A DNA stretch of 64,000 bases, from assembly GCA_013396635.1 (NCBI GenBank), contig WBMW01000797.1, positions 707,787 to 771,786 of the forward strand, given 5' to 3'. A model generated the notes under the pieces. The model searched no databases. It was not told the origin of the DNA and was given only the letters and a program-made list of their open reading frames with translations. The stretch's first letter is position 1. Each line of letters begins with the position of its first letter. The position numbers and the translations under genes were made by a program. Of the stretch, positions 41,901 through 54,012 are shown one piece after another. This DNA comes from Penelope pileata (Eukaryota; Chordata; Aves; Galliformes; Cracidae).

Positions 41901-43855
41901 CTTCCCATCCTGTAGCATCTACAGACACTTAACGTAGGCACCTCCATGCCAAGAGCAGCATCCCTCTACTAAAATACCACATCCATCCATTGCCCAATCA
42001 ATTGGTGAAAGGAGGACTACTTTTAGCAGCCACCACACCACGCGTCAGAGAGTTCCATGCAGGATTTCACACTGAAGAATAACCTCTTGACCTGGTCTAA
42101 ACAAGAACAACCACCAGTAATCTTGCATGGCTAAACAGAGATCTGATTGGTGTTGATAAAGAATTGCAGAACAGAGATTAAGAAATGAGAAACCAAAAGT
42201 AAAATAAGTATGAAGATAGCAACCAATGCATATTAGGGGATCTGGCAATGTGTGTTTTCCAAGATATAAATTGAACTAATAAGAAAACTTGCTACACAGC
42301 CTGCACTATGTGGCCAATAAGAATCTGGCACAGAACATCTGAAGACTTCTGTAAATACACACTCATGGGGTCCAAGCTGCAATATGTTTATCTTTCAGCT
42401 TTCTTCACAGAAACACCTCTATGGGTGAGAAATTCCGTCGTTTTCAAAAATCCCTTTACAACTTGCCATAAACAAGCTAAGTTTCAGGACCAATACTTCA
42501 GCCCATTTTTCCAGAAAACTTTTATGTTGACTGTATCATTCAATAAACCTGACAGCTCCCAGAGGGAACTTAGCTTTTTCTTTACCCTTTCTAAATTATT
42601 TGAGTTCAAAGAATTTTAATATTTATGAATCTTGTCTAGGAGCCAGTAACAGTTAAATGAGAAATTGCTGACAAGTCATCCTAATCAACTAATCTCACAA
42701 GAATGCAAGAAATGACACACAGATAGATACAGGATAAATGCAAAGAAGCATGGAGGGAATGCTGTGTTCTCCTCACTGATCACAGCCATTGTCCTCATGC
42801 CATTCTGGATGGAGCAAGTGTGAAGCAGCTGGGCACACAGAGCTGATCCCAGTCCCACATCAGCAGCTTGCCCTTGGCCAACTCCGCCACCACCCCACAA
42901 CACTGGGCAACTGCAGGACTGTTGGCTGAAATTCTATCCTACATTAAACTATACCTCAAGATTAGACGTTTTCCTACTAAATAACTGAGGTTACAATTAA
43001 ATGATGATTCCTTTATAGCTCTTAGGAAACTCCAGCCATTTTCTTAAAGGAGAGCGACGCCTTATGCTAGCCCTGAAGTCAGAGGCAGGATGACAACTGC
43101 ATTTGGCATCCGGCAAGGTGTCATACATATGAGTAGCTAGATGACCCAGGTACATTCAGTTTTGGTTTCTGTATTGGTGTCCATTGAGATACAGACAGAA
43201 ATTACAATCCATTGACTCACTGGAAAACACTGAATGGCTTAGATATGAGAAAGAATTAAAAGGATGACATGCCAAATGGATAAGGAAAATAATGTAAAAG
43301 CTGGTCTAAGCTCCAGAGGTAACTCAGGCTTTTACTGTTATAGAGAAAGGCCCCTGAAATGCTTGAGTAAATATCTCAATACTGGCTGTAAAATGAAGAA
43401 CCCTGTGTATGACCCTCCTTTGAGGTTTTCTAGAGTAAATGTCCTCCAGTTGTTCTCAACAGCACTCCAAGTAAAAGGTATAGAGTGAAGGGTTGAATGC
43501 TGAAGCAGTGATTCACATTCCTGTGTAATTAATTATGCTAAGCACAATTTGGTTACTTCTGAAATATTGTCCCATAATTTAGCAGCACATTATGACTATT
43601 TATTCCAATGTTCTTTAATGTTTTTTCTTTTAACATTCTGTGTAAAACTGAAGTTTTAAGGATGAATTATGTAGCTCTCTGCAGAAAATGCTCTTTAAAA
43701 TCTTCTTCTTGGGGACATTGAACACATTTATTATCCTGGAAAATTTCAGATCCAGCATCTGTTGTCCTGTGTGTTTTACTGCCTAATGATGAGCTTGCCT
43801 GTGGGATTTGTTTACAGCATGGCTTTCTGGCTTTTTTGTTGTTGTTGTTTATTTC

Positions 43856-44619
43856 ACTCAGAAAGAAAATAGGAATTTGAAAAACAATATTAATATTTGA
43901 ATGGAACAATTTATGAGTTTTTGACAACTTACTGATTAATTTAGGTAGTTTCCAGATTGCCCTGCTTAAAAGAACTGCAGTATTACAAAACAAAGGTTAA
44001 GGAAGTGAGGTAAAAATGAACAAAGGATATATATAAATATATAAATAAAATATATATTTTATATATATATTATATCTTCTTGTATAGTTTGACTGCTTTG
44101 GGACAGGAGTTCTGGTCCATTTCCTGAAGCATTTTATCTTTCTTGTTCTCATTCAGGAAAATATAAGAATAAATCCACAGAAGAAATAGGTAGAAACATC
44201 AGTTTCTAGAATTAATATGATATGTACATCATAAAGATTTATTTTTCTTGTTCTTCTTCCTCTAAAACTGGGACATATCGAAGGATCCTTCTGTACTGAC
44301 ACATTTTAACATAACTTTAGTTCTTCTCATTGACTTTTCTGATGATTATAACAGTCTTATTTATTATTGAAATTAATCCCCTACTATTATTACAAAGTGG
44401 TTCTGTTGATCATTTGCTCAATAGAAACTCAGACTACTAATTCTCTCCCCAAAAAATACCAGAACATAAAAACATCAGAAGAAAAAAAAAGTCAGTGTGA
44501 TGGCTGTCAGACATAGAACACGTGCAATCAATAGCTCCATCTGGATCACCAAGCGTAAAAACCAGTTTGGAGTTCATCCTTGCAGCTTGACACTGGCAGG
44601 ATGCTTGACCGAATGCACG
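43856..44619 (+). repeat. Near-identical tandem segment, copy 1 (likely assembly duplicate)
   Basis: This 764-bp segment starts at ACTCAGAAAG and ends at GAATGCACG. It recurs immediately after a single N as 44621-45383. Comparing the two by eye, I find one substitution (G at 44202 versus A at 44967) and one homopolymer difference (nine A versus eight A in the GAAAAAAA tract near 44482 and 45246). The exact abutment on an N is typical of two overlapping contig ends placed end to end. Sequence content is AT-rich and includes an AT palindromic tract (about 44025-44075). No gene is seen in it. Confidence 0.92.
44025..44075. repeat. AT palindromic microsatellite
   Basis: Alternating TA/AAT units, including AAAATATATATTTTATATA, form a self-complementary tract able to make a cruciform or hairpin. 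The same tract recurs at about 44790-44840 in the duplicate copy. Such tracts commonly break sequencing and assembly, which may explain the contig ends nearby. Confidence 0.75.
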
Positions 44620-44620
44620 N
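44620..44620. other. One-base gap (N) between duplicate copies
   Basis: The N sits exactly where copy 1 ends and copy 2 begins. It is most simply a nominal gap inserted between two contigs whose ends actually overlap. A reading frame spanning it (44546-44758, minus strand) is a chimera and should be disregarded. Confidence 0.9.
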
Positions 44621-45383
44621 ACTCAGAAAGAAAATAGGAATTTGAAAAACAATATTAATATTTGAATGGAACAATTTATGAGTTTTTGACAACTTACTGA
44701 TTAATTTAGGTAGTTTCCAGATTGCCCTGCTTAAAAGAACTGCAGTATTACAAAACAAAGGTTAAGGAAGTGAGGTAAAAATGAACAAAGGATATATATA
44801 AATATATAAATAAAATATATATTTTATATATATATTATATCTTCTTGTATAGTTTGACTGCTTTGGGACAGGAGTTCTGGTCCATTTCCTGAAGCATTTT
44901 ATCTTTCTTGTTCTCATTCAGGAAAATATAAGAATAAATCCACAGAAGAAATAGGTAGAAACATCAATTTCTAGAATTAATATGATATGTACATCATAAA
45001 GATTTATTTTTCTTGTTCTTCTTCCTCTAAAACTGGGACATATCGAAGGATCCTTCTGTACTGACACATTTTAACATAACTTTAGTTCTTCTCATTGACT
45101 TTTCTGATGATTATAACAGTCTTATTTATTATTGAAATTAATCCCCTACTATTATTACAAAGTGGTTCTGTTGATCATTTGCTCAATAGAAACTCAGACT
45201 ACTAATTCTCTCCCCAAAAAATACCAGAACATAAAAACATCAGAAGAAAAAAAAGTCAGTGTGATGGCTGTCAGACATAGAACACGTGCAATCAATAGCT
45301 CCATCTGGATCACCAAGCGTAAAAACCAGTTTGGAGTTCATCCTTGCAGCTTGACACTGGCAGGATGCTTGACCGAATGCACG
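44621..45383 (+). repeat. Near-identical tandem segment, copy 2 (likely assembly duplicate)
   Basis: This 763-bp copy matches 43856-44619 from ACTCAGAAAG to GAATGCACG. Sequence continues uniquely after it (ACAGTTGAGATG…). Copy 1 joins unique sequence only on its left and copy 2 only on its right, which is what a missed contig overlap predicts. The single substitution and one-base A-run difference are compatible with two alleles or with read error. Confidence 0.92.
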
Positions 45384-48300
45384 ACAGTTGAGATGAGGCT
45401 CCTGCAATAACATCTGTGATACTGCTATTTGGGAAGGCTTCATTGGGTCATTGGGGTTACTGAAACATGGAGGGGAGGTAGATTTTAGTGCAGGTATTTC
45501 CTAGTTTGTTGCTCTACTTCAGAAACTATGTCTATATCTGAAGGTTCTGTAATTTCTATTGGACACCCAGCTTTTTTTTTTTTTTAAATTTAATCAGAAT
45601 TAGCCATACTTGCTTTTCTTTTCTCTCTCCTTTCACCCCTTGAATTGCACTAGAGGCAGGTGAGAAACCTCCTGTCTGGCCCCAGCTCTCATACTGTGAC
45701 GGGGTGGGAGCCAGCCGGCTGCCTGAAGCTCTTTCCAAGAAAGAGGATGCTTGTGCCAATAGGCAGCCTCACTGGCTTCAAGTTTCATCTTTCAAACTGA
45801 TTTTGTGTTTTCTAAATCATACTGGACACCTTTCAGTAGTGGTTATGTGAAGACTACTGCACTAATTCCAGGAGGAATTTGCTGAACATCCTGAAAATTG
45901 AGCCAAACTTCCACAGGGATGAAAAACATTCGGATCACTGCAAACGAAGCCAGATTCGTGAAGGCAGCCAGGGCCCTTGCACACTCCAGGGCCTGCATGG
46001 TTAACCTCTGTTCCAGTGCTGTAATGATTTCGGAGAAGATGACAAGATCCTGAAATCAAACTGCTAAAAAATCCACAAAGGGAAAAAGTTTTAAGAAGTT
46101 CTGTAGGTTGCAGTTGCCAGGGAAACCACTTTGCTGCAGCCATATGGCCAGAAAATCTATCATCTTTGTTCTCTGGGGAAAAAGAGGTATTTTGGTGCAG
46201 ACAAAAAAAATATCACAAAATTTATAGAGCAAAATATTCACACAAATCCACTTAATCACTAATGAGAGAAGTGACTTACCAAACTGAGCTAGAAGAACCT
46301 AGCAATAAGAAAAATATTAGATAGGAGACACGAGTTCCCTTCTGTTTTCATGTTAGTACTTTGAAGTGAGGAGCTTCCCTTCGTATCGGAACTGCCAACA
46401 CAGGCGTAAACTCTAGAGATTGAAAGATGATCCCAGCATTGGGTTTAACTTTGGACTGGAAGTACCTGGGGGCTCTTAGCCCCTGATCACTTTTAAATTT
46501 GCAAAAAAATTGCACCACAATAAATTTTTCCTGCACACTGACATAGAGGGACCCCAGAATCCCTCACAGCTCTACAGAAAGAGGTGGTGGACCTGGTCAG
46601 TTTCGTTCTTTGCTCATGAATAGAAGTACATATGTTACTTGACTGGACTCTTTCAGCTAAAAGGAAAAGTTTCCCAGTGGAACTCTTTCCATCCCTGTCT
46701 GTGATGAGATGTTTGGAAGAAGTATTTAATTTCCTATTACTAGTAGCCAAGCAATTGATTGAAAAGCCTTTGAAAATAAATCTGCAAAGTGGTGAAGATA
46801 AAAATAATTTTGATCTGACCTCAGCTAATCAGTCCCATTTTTCAGTAATAGATTGCCTGTATGGTCAAAATACTCGCTTTCCTCTTACAGCAACAAAGAT
46901 TGAAATGTTAACAATAAACCCAGTAGTTTCTGCACATTATAAAGAATGGATATTTACCTGCTGCAAATGATGCTACATATATATTCTCTAAAAATAAGCA
47001 CAGTTTAAATACATGCATAGTTACAGCTCACCGTTAACCAGTGTCTGCACTGACTTCAGTAACGTTCCTTATACACCAAGGTAAGAACCAACGCAGAGTG
47101 CATCTGATCCTGGCTCTGTCTGCACCCTTGTTCTAGGCAGCAACAAATGAAACCCTAATGTCAACAGGACAGAGACTTCAGGCTTAACTGTACCAGTGAC
47201 ATCACAGCATGGTCTCCCCAGCTCCAAGCGAGTTTTTGGTGTGCTATTGAGTCATGGTTCTTAGAGAAAGTGATAGAAGGTACATAGGTACCAGGACGTA
47301 GGGATTTGTTCCATTCACATCCGTAAGTGTTTGCAGGAATAAAACAATTGATGTCAGGGCTTACAGTAGAAAACAAAGCATATTCCCTTTTCTCTTACAC
47401 TCATGCTGATATTTAATTTCAGCCCGACACCAGGCAGATTGCAGTGCCCAGGGCTCAGCTATTTAATTGCAGCACAGAAGCCCCAAGCCACCCTGCTGTG
47501 AGACTCTGTTGGTACACCTTAGGAGGGATGCTTGGAGCAGCAAGCATCAATTCATGATGGACTACTATGTTCCATGAACAGGGAAGTGCTTTTTTCCCTT
47601 CATCTACATTATCAGACAAAAAAAAAAAAAAAAGGTGACTTAAAATCAGACCTCTTCAAAAGGTAGAGAGCCTACATTTAAATTAAGACTTTAGAATTAA
47701 TTTTCAAATATGAATTTTCCATCTTGCCTAGAATTACTTCCCTCCTTTCTAACCCACCTTTTTAAACTTCAGTGTTCCTGGAAATTCTTCCCTCTGGGGT
47801 GCTTGCACATGGCCTTTGCCCCAGGAGCACAGCATCTCCCAGCACTGCTTGGCACCTCCCAGTCAGCGTCGGGGTGCTGAAGCCAACAGAACTTCCTGGG
47901 AGGATACAGCATCCTGCCTGGGTCTCCGACTTTCTTTTTTCAAGGGTTTGGATGACTGCACTGACTGTTCAAAACAGTGACATTAAGAATATTTTTCTTG
48001 ATCTAAGATTTCAGCTGTGTAACTGAGACAGCTTTTAGAGGTTACAGTTTCAAGTACTGCACAAAAGGATGTCCTGGACACCCTACATCAGGAAGCTCCC
48101 TGGTTGAAACTTTTCCCAAGAAACAAAGTGGCTAAATGAGAGCAAGGACCAGCCAAACAGAAGAGCTATCAGCTTGCCCTCAAGTTTTCTAATGACCAGT
48201 CTCAATCTTGAACCAGTTTCCAAAGACAGCTTTCCTACCCATCCAGCCCAGTCTTGCTCACCGCAGCTTACCACTCAGTAGCTGTGATTGTCAGTTTGCC

Positions 48301-50026
48301 AAAAGAGTGGCTGAGGAGCCGGCAGCTACGACAGGTTTTGCTGCCAAGCAAGATAGCGGATTAGCAAATCAGTGAATCACAGGTACTGAGTTTGTTCTTG
48401 TTTGCTCAGACCTTTTCTCAGGCCTACTGCCAGCCCACTGCTCTTGTCAGAGGAGCGGCTTGGCAGCTGTTTTGTACCTCTGGACATTTATTCTGGCTAA
48501 TTTAGCAACTGATCTTCTACTGCCTGATGCTTTTGCAATAAGGTCCCAGTTGAGGCTTCCAACTGAGAGCAGTTTGCATAAGTTCCTGAATCTCTGCTTT
48601 GCAATCTTAGCATCTCGTTCCTTTTGATGAACATGAAGAAGATTGCTCCTAGCGATACCTGAACCTAAAATGAACCGAAAACATATTACAACTTTTCAGC
48701 TTGCCAGGCAGTGGAGGAGAAATTCACACCAATCCCTGCTCTCAGAACAGCTGTTGAGACAAGGTGATATTGCTAAGGAGTCTCAAAATAGAAGCCAAGG
48801 CAAACACTCTCCCTGCAAGAGTTCTGCTGTGTTTTGCAGTCTCCAGCTGGAATCTAATTGCAATTTAAACCAGCACACAAAAACACCAGCATTTTCTACT
48901 TTTAAAGTTTAAAGAATTTGAGAAAATTAAATTGTAAATCATAATAACCTAGATTTTCTTAGAACTAGTGTGAATTCTCTAGAGATGTGGTAATTCCTGT
49001 TCAGCTGAGTTTAGCGATGCTCTTGTTAAAATAGTAAGCCACCAACAAGAGCAATACTTATTTCACATATTTCCCATGATGATCTGTTTTTCAGATAAGA
49101 CAGTAGATGCGAGGTATATACGAAAACTAACACACATTTTTCCTCAAATGTGCATTATTTAAAACCACTTCTCATTTACAATTCTGTAATTTTCTTACCT
49201 CTCAGCCAATTATCCCAAATAACACTCTGATACAGAAGATGACAGACACATCTTGCATCCATGCTTGCTGTCTGGCTACATTCCACCTCTGTGGATTTGC
49301 AGGTGCTGTTAAAGGTATTGTGCACATAGATTGATCTATGCAAACAGTGTCAGTCTGTTTCCATCACTTTATTTATCTATTTTTAAAACTAGGTAAACTT
49401 AAATTGCATCCATCCGTACTAACAGGCAACGTCTAAACTTTTCACTGCAGCTCTGTTCATCATTGAGGAAGGATGTATATTTCCTCTTCCCAGTTATGTG
49501 CTGGGGATTATCTGCTCTTCGGGACAAAACAAAAGCTGTTCGTTTTTCCTATCCCAGTATTCTGTACCGAACACAAACTAACAGCTACTAAAAGTGGGAG
49601 AGGTCATTGGGTTGGGGTATTCTCTGTGTATCAGATTGCAATTCCAATATCCCTTTTTTTTTTTTTTAAATCTTCTTCCAAATGGAAGATCAAATGATGC
49701 AACTTTCCCCTATAAAGAGGCACCAATGCAAATATTTTGTTTTCACTGTGTTTATATTTCTTGGTTCTTCAAATACACATGTTTATCAATACTTACAAAG
49801 ACACTCAAAATAAACATGAAACCCTAACACATCAGTTACTGCAAAAATCTTTTACCCTTTGAACCTTCCCAAGCCATCAAGGTTCTATGACCCTAGAACA
49901 CAAACCATTTATTCCTAATAAAGATTTCCAACATGAGTGGTTAGTTTTTTAAAGTGTGCTCTTTTTTTTTTTGGTGCCCTTATCCATAGAACGTACAAAG
50001 TAATGACATTCTCTGCTTCCTCCTAG
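45384..50026. other. Non-coding sequence, nothing firmly recognised
   Basis: Homopolymer tracts lie at 45572-45585 (T), 47618-47633 (A) and 49654-49667 (T). A somewhat GC-richer patch near 47790-47930 carries an open frame without a known domain. A minus-strand open stretch at 49199-49349 ends in a donor-like AG|GTAAGA, but its acceptor is poor. Confidence 0.5.
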
Positions 50027-50104
50027 CTGAGGCATTTCTTCCTGGTGTGCACCAAGCGGGAGACCTGGCTAACATTCACCCATAGAAGGAAGTCAGTTGG
50101 ACTG
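50027..50104 (+). other. Candidate exon A (78 nt) of an unrecognised transcript
   Basis: The segment is preceded by CTCTGCTTCCTCCTAG, a good pyrimidine tract with AG, and followed by a perfect donor, GTAAGT. It is 26 codons long and open in only one frame, beginning LRHFFLVCTKRETWL and ending HRRKSVGL. The other two frames are closed by a TGA at its start and a TAG near its end. Together with the segment at 50251-50472 it frames a 146-nt candidate intron with GT-AG ends and a CACTGAC branch-point-like site (about 45 nt from the acceptor). I do not recognise the peptide. It could be a short coding exon, a 5' UTR exon or a chance arrangement. Confidence 0.27.
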
Positions 50105-50307
50105 GTAAGTCTCAAAAGCTGTGTCCATGGGACAGCAAAGGCCAACTCAGCTTGATATAATGAGGAGAGCCTGAAAGTTGGATTTGCGGAATGGAAATGT
50201 CACCACTGACTGGCACTGGCGAGAGGAGATTTAATTAATCTTGCTCACAGAGGTTGTCTTGGGACAGCTGGGAGAGCACACCGCAGGCTGCACTAGCTTA
50301 AAAGATA

Positions 50308-50472
50308 ATGGCTTTTCTAAGTGCATGTGCTCTGACAGCATTCTTTATCACGACGGTGCGGTGTATGGTTTTGACTCATTTTAACCATGACAGTCTAAGT
50401 TTGAGCAACGACACTGTTAAGAGATCTGCCCATCAAAATGACGTACAAATGAGAAGAGAAGGGAGGCCTCAG
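50308..50472 (+). CDS. Candidate first coding exon of a secreted protein (unidentified)
   Basis: An ATG with A at -3 and G at +4 (strong Kozak context) opens a 55-codon frame that ends exactly in phase 0 at CTCAG|GTACAT, a plausible donor. The N-terminus MAFLSACALTAFFITTVRC looks like a signal peptide: a hydrophobic stretch with no charge until Arg18. It is followed by a polar region with an N-glycosylation-type NDT, a VKR pair and a RR pair reminiscent of prohormone or furin-type sites. A candidate acceptor (TTAATTAATCTTGCTCACAG) lies just upstream, so the whole exon would be 50251-50472 with 57 nt of leader. If unspliced, the frame runs on to 50523. I could not assign a family, and no following exon is evident nearby. 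This is a prediction from sequence signals alone. Confidence 0.3.
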
Positions 50473-52791
50473 GTACATATTTGCTTTCCTTTGTTCAGAA
50501 TTATGGACATGAGAAGCTGTTGAAATAGAAACATCATTATAAGCTGCCAAATTTGTAATTCTTTTGAGATCATTTCAGGCACTTTTCCTGTTTTATTGAA
50601 AAAGCATAACTGGAAGAAATTCTGGGATTGCAACATGCATCATTAGTGAGCTAAAATTATATTGGGACATACATATCATTTGGTAACTGATACTGAAATG
50701 TGAGGGAAAACATTAGTTTAAAAATCTGTTTGCATACTTCTCTACATAAATTTGCCATTATAATCAAAATTCAAAACGTATGATGCTTTTCTGAATGTTC
50801 TAGACACAAGGATAAATTGAGACGAACAAAGCAATGAGGCAGCTCTTCAGCTACAGACCTGAAAAGGACAGTTTTGTTTTGTAGCAATTTGAGATATTCC
50901 AAAATAGCCAGTTTCATTCTACTTTGCAAGAAAAAGAGAACGCTTATAGTATTTATAAGAAGAAAAAAAAAACAACCACATAACTTTTGAACTTCCTTAA
51001 TGTAGGAGGAGATTTGCAAATAGATAACGTCCTGATCATAAAACTGAGGATGCATGAGACAGACTTGTCTTGGTGCAAATCTCTTCATTCCAGTTTACAT
51101 TGAATTAAACAGATCTGGGAGCAAGACAGTTCTTGTTAGCTCCCGTGCCAGTATCACCCATTTCACTACCACACACACCAAATTCAGTTTCTCACTTCTC
51201 TTTCCTCTGCAGGCAGAAATATCTAGTCTATTTCACTATAGGTCAGGTTTTGCAAACAGGTTTAAAAGTGTCAATTAAAAAGAAAAAAAAAAAGAGAAGT
51301 GACAGAAGTCTTGATGTTTTTTATTCTGTGGAACAACTTGATTTTGAGAAGATTTGCTGCAAGTAATCCAACTCATTCCTACAGCATTAAATATCTCAAA
51401 ACAAGTTGCTCAGAGAAGGCTTACTTTGTCTGTGTGCCCTGAATCACTGGTTCTGTATAAACGTAATATTTAAAGATATCTCAGTTCACTCTCTCGCATT
51501 GCTACTGAAAAAAAAAAAAAGAAAACCAATTAGGTCTTCCTTTCATCAGTAAAAAGAAATGTCTTATTCTGAGGGGTTTTTGTTGTTCATTTTTGGTTTA
51601 TTTATTTATTTGACCACTACGTATATAAAGCATGAGCCTTGATCCGTTTCCTATTATCCTCATGGCAATACTACTTCTCAGCCAGTGTCAGCTCTCTGGA
51701 CACAGAAGCATCAACTTTATGTTTAAAGCATCACCTACAGTTCTCCTGCTGAACAAGCAACAAATGCCAAAATGAAGAGAAGTGAGAGTAGGAAGTTGTG
51801 TTAAATGCTAACGCTGCACAGACATCTTAAACTCAGCAGGGGACTAGCCTACTTCTGTGCCGTGCCTTTGCAATTGATTATGACACATCCTCCATCGCAG
51901 CAGATCACAACCTTTTGCTCTCGTCATGTTCTAGCAAGTGCTAAACTCATTTGTATTATTGCTTTAATATCATATGATGTCAACGGTAATAGCTTAATCA
52001 ATCTGTACCTTTTCTTGACTGGTCACACTAACTCACATTCAAATGAATTCTAGGAGTTTAATTAGAAGATCAGTTTTTAATGAAGCTCATTTTAGGCCTT
52101 CTATTTTTATTTCTCCCATAGAGCTCTTGAAACTGCCTTTCCAAAAACGCCACTGCAAATGGAAACCAACAGAAACAATGATTATAGTCAACTTAGGAAT
52201 ATGATGAAATCACACTGAAAATAGAAAATGAGGATGTATCTCATAAGCATTGCACTATTTCCCAGTCACTCAGGACCGTTGACTTGCTGTATGGATTCAA
52301 GAAGGAAGCAAACACAGTGGCAAGACACCATTGTGACCCTGGATTTGAATCTGATCCTGAGGATCAGGTAGAGGCCACTGCAGGATTAGTTCTTCCACAC
52401 AAGACTCTGAAAAAACAGTGACAGACAGCTCCTGAGCCCTGGCTCCCCATCTCTGCTCTGAAGCGCACAAAATCAAAGTGCTCAAGGCAAACAGAGGCGT
52501 GCTCAAGGAGCACGAGGGTCAGGCAGCAGCTGGCCAGAACCCAGCTCGACACTCTGTGCTCCTTCTGGACAGGAAAGCTTCCTACATTTTCCTTTTAATC
52601 GAAATATTGCTGTCACCCGTAATTCAAGTTTTTTTACTTTTATTTTTTTCCCCCTTGGAAATTATAGTTATTTCAAGCTAAGTTGGAGACTGCAGAAATG
52701 AGAATGCAAGTAAAACATGCTGAAGCTTTCTAGGTACAGGTACAGCCAGGATTATTGGCCTTCTGAGCAATAATTAGAGAAAAATGTTCAA
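50473..52791. other. Non-coding sequence, nothing recognised
   Basis: If the candidate exon at 50308-50472 is real, this would be the beginning of its downstream intron. It contains A-rich tracts near 51275-51295 and 51508-51522 and a TTTA microsatellite (about 51597-51612). No second exon with matching phase and homology could be recognised. Confidence 0.5.
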
Positions 52792-53120
52792 AATAGGGCT
52801 AGTAGGGGCCTCAAAAGCCACACGATCCATTCCTCTGCCTCAAGGCAGGAACATTTTGATCCAGACAACTCCTGACAGGCGTTTGTTTAAATGTTTTTAA
52901 GGGTTTCCTCAAAGTCTTCTGAACTGATACATATACAAGTTACTATTCTCCAAGCCTTCAAACAGGCAGCTTTCCCTAGATCTGTCTAATTTTAGCACAT
53001 TAATGCTTGTCCAATACAGACTGACATGGAGACCACACGTTACCTACCTGTTTTCAGTAAGTGCTTATATTTTCTGAAAATTGTCTCTTTTTCCTTTCTC
53101 CTTTTAGCTAGTCTTACTTT
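52792..53120 (-). mobile_element. Ancient CR1-like LINE relic
   Basis: On the + strand the segment starts GGCTAGTAGGGGCCTC and continues with CCATTCCTCTGCCTCAAGGC, GACAGGCGTTTGTTTAAATG, GACATGGAGACCACACGTTAC and ATTTTCTGAAAATTGTC. This order matches the antisense of old CR1 subfamilies shared by birds and other sauropsids ('…CCTCTGCCTTGAGGCAGGA…', '…GACAGATGTTTGTCTAA…', '…TTTGAAAATTGTTATC…', from memory). It is strongly diverged, with no reading frame and no terminal octamers. The right end in the CTTTTAGCTAGTC region is uncertain. Confidence 0.6.
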
Positions 53121-54012
53121 ATAGGAGGACCTTGCAGACATCAGGGTGATCGATATTCCTGTCAAAAATCAGCTGTGCTATCAAAAACCCCACTTATTCC
53201 ACCTCCGCTCGGCTAATGTAGCTCCTCACCCCATGTTCTCTAAAGTAATGCTCATCTTCAGACAAGACAGGTAGCATCATGACACCATTCATAAACACTG
53301 CATTTGACAATCAAAGATAAGATGTAGTGGGTTAAAAAACACAGGAACTTCAAAAAAACCTGTTCAAATAGGTGCAAAAACAGTAAGCCCCAGTACTTTC
53401 TTCTCTGCTCAATGTGCTCTTCAAGTGCAAAAGAAAGAGATGCTGGAGAGCTGGCAGGAGAGAAGTTCTGCCTTTATTTCTGAAAGCAACGTCACAGCTC
53501 TGGCTGCCAGTGCAAGCATTTAATTCACATTGCCTCCTTCAGAGGTTGAAATGGAGCACTCTGCAGCTGAAGGCCATTTCCTAGGCAGTGTCAAACACAG
53601 TTTGCTGTCTAAGTGTGTGGGGATAACGAGGTTGGCTCCCATCACTTTGCCTTGCCCAAGATCCGTCATTTTAATGTGATGGAGCATGACACACATCAAG
53701 CGAAAAAGGTGCTTTGAAACACTGAACTAAACATTGAGATGCCTGTAAGTAAAAATGCACATCTAAGATCTCTAACAATGTTAGGGTTCTGCTCTGAAAG
53801 CTCTTTGGCAAGGCTACAACCTTTGGAGCCTGTGGGAGCAGGCCTGAGCTCAGGACCTGCCCCAGGGAGGAAGGAGCACTGCGCCTGCTCACACACAGAG
53901 TTTTTAACCTGCTCTCTCAAGATGCTGTAATTGATAGGTCACAAACCATTTTACCCTGATGGACACACATCCTTGTACCTGGAACATTCCCAGAAGCATC
54001 ATCTGCAGCAAG

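Larger units (their letters stand above)
34078..43855. other. Non-coding sequence, nothing firmly recognised
   Basis: No repeat family or known exon is recognisable. One single-base N lies at 36877, and a candidate but unproven exon-like segment lies at 38804-38961. A TTG/T-rich tract (about 43831-43850) directly precedes the duplicated segment. Confidence 0.55.

Noticed and set aside
44546..44758. 70-codon minus-strand frame containing an unknown residue
   Set aside because: It crosses the N at 44620 between duplicate copies, so it is a chimera made by the assembly join. Part of it repeats the frame at 43667-43993.
46632..46970. 112-codon + strand frame
   Set aside because: No domain, ordinary composition, and no splice or promoter support.
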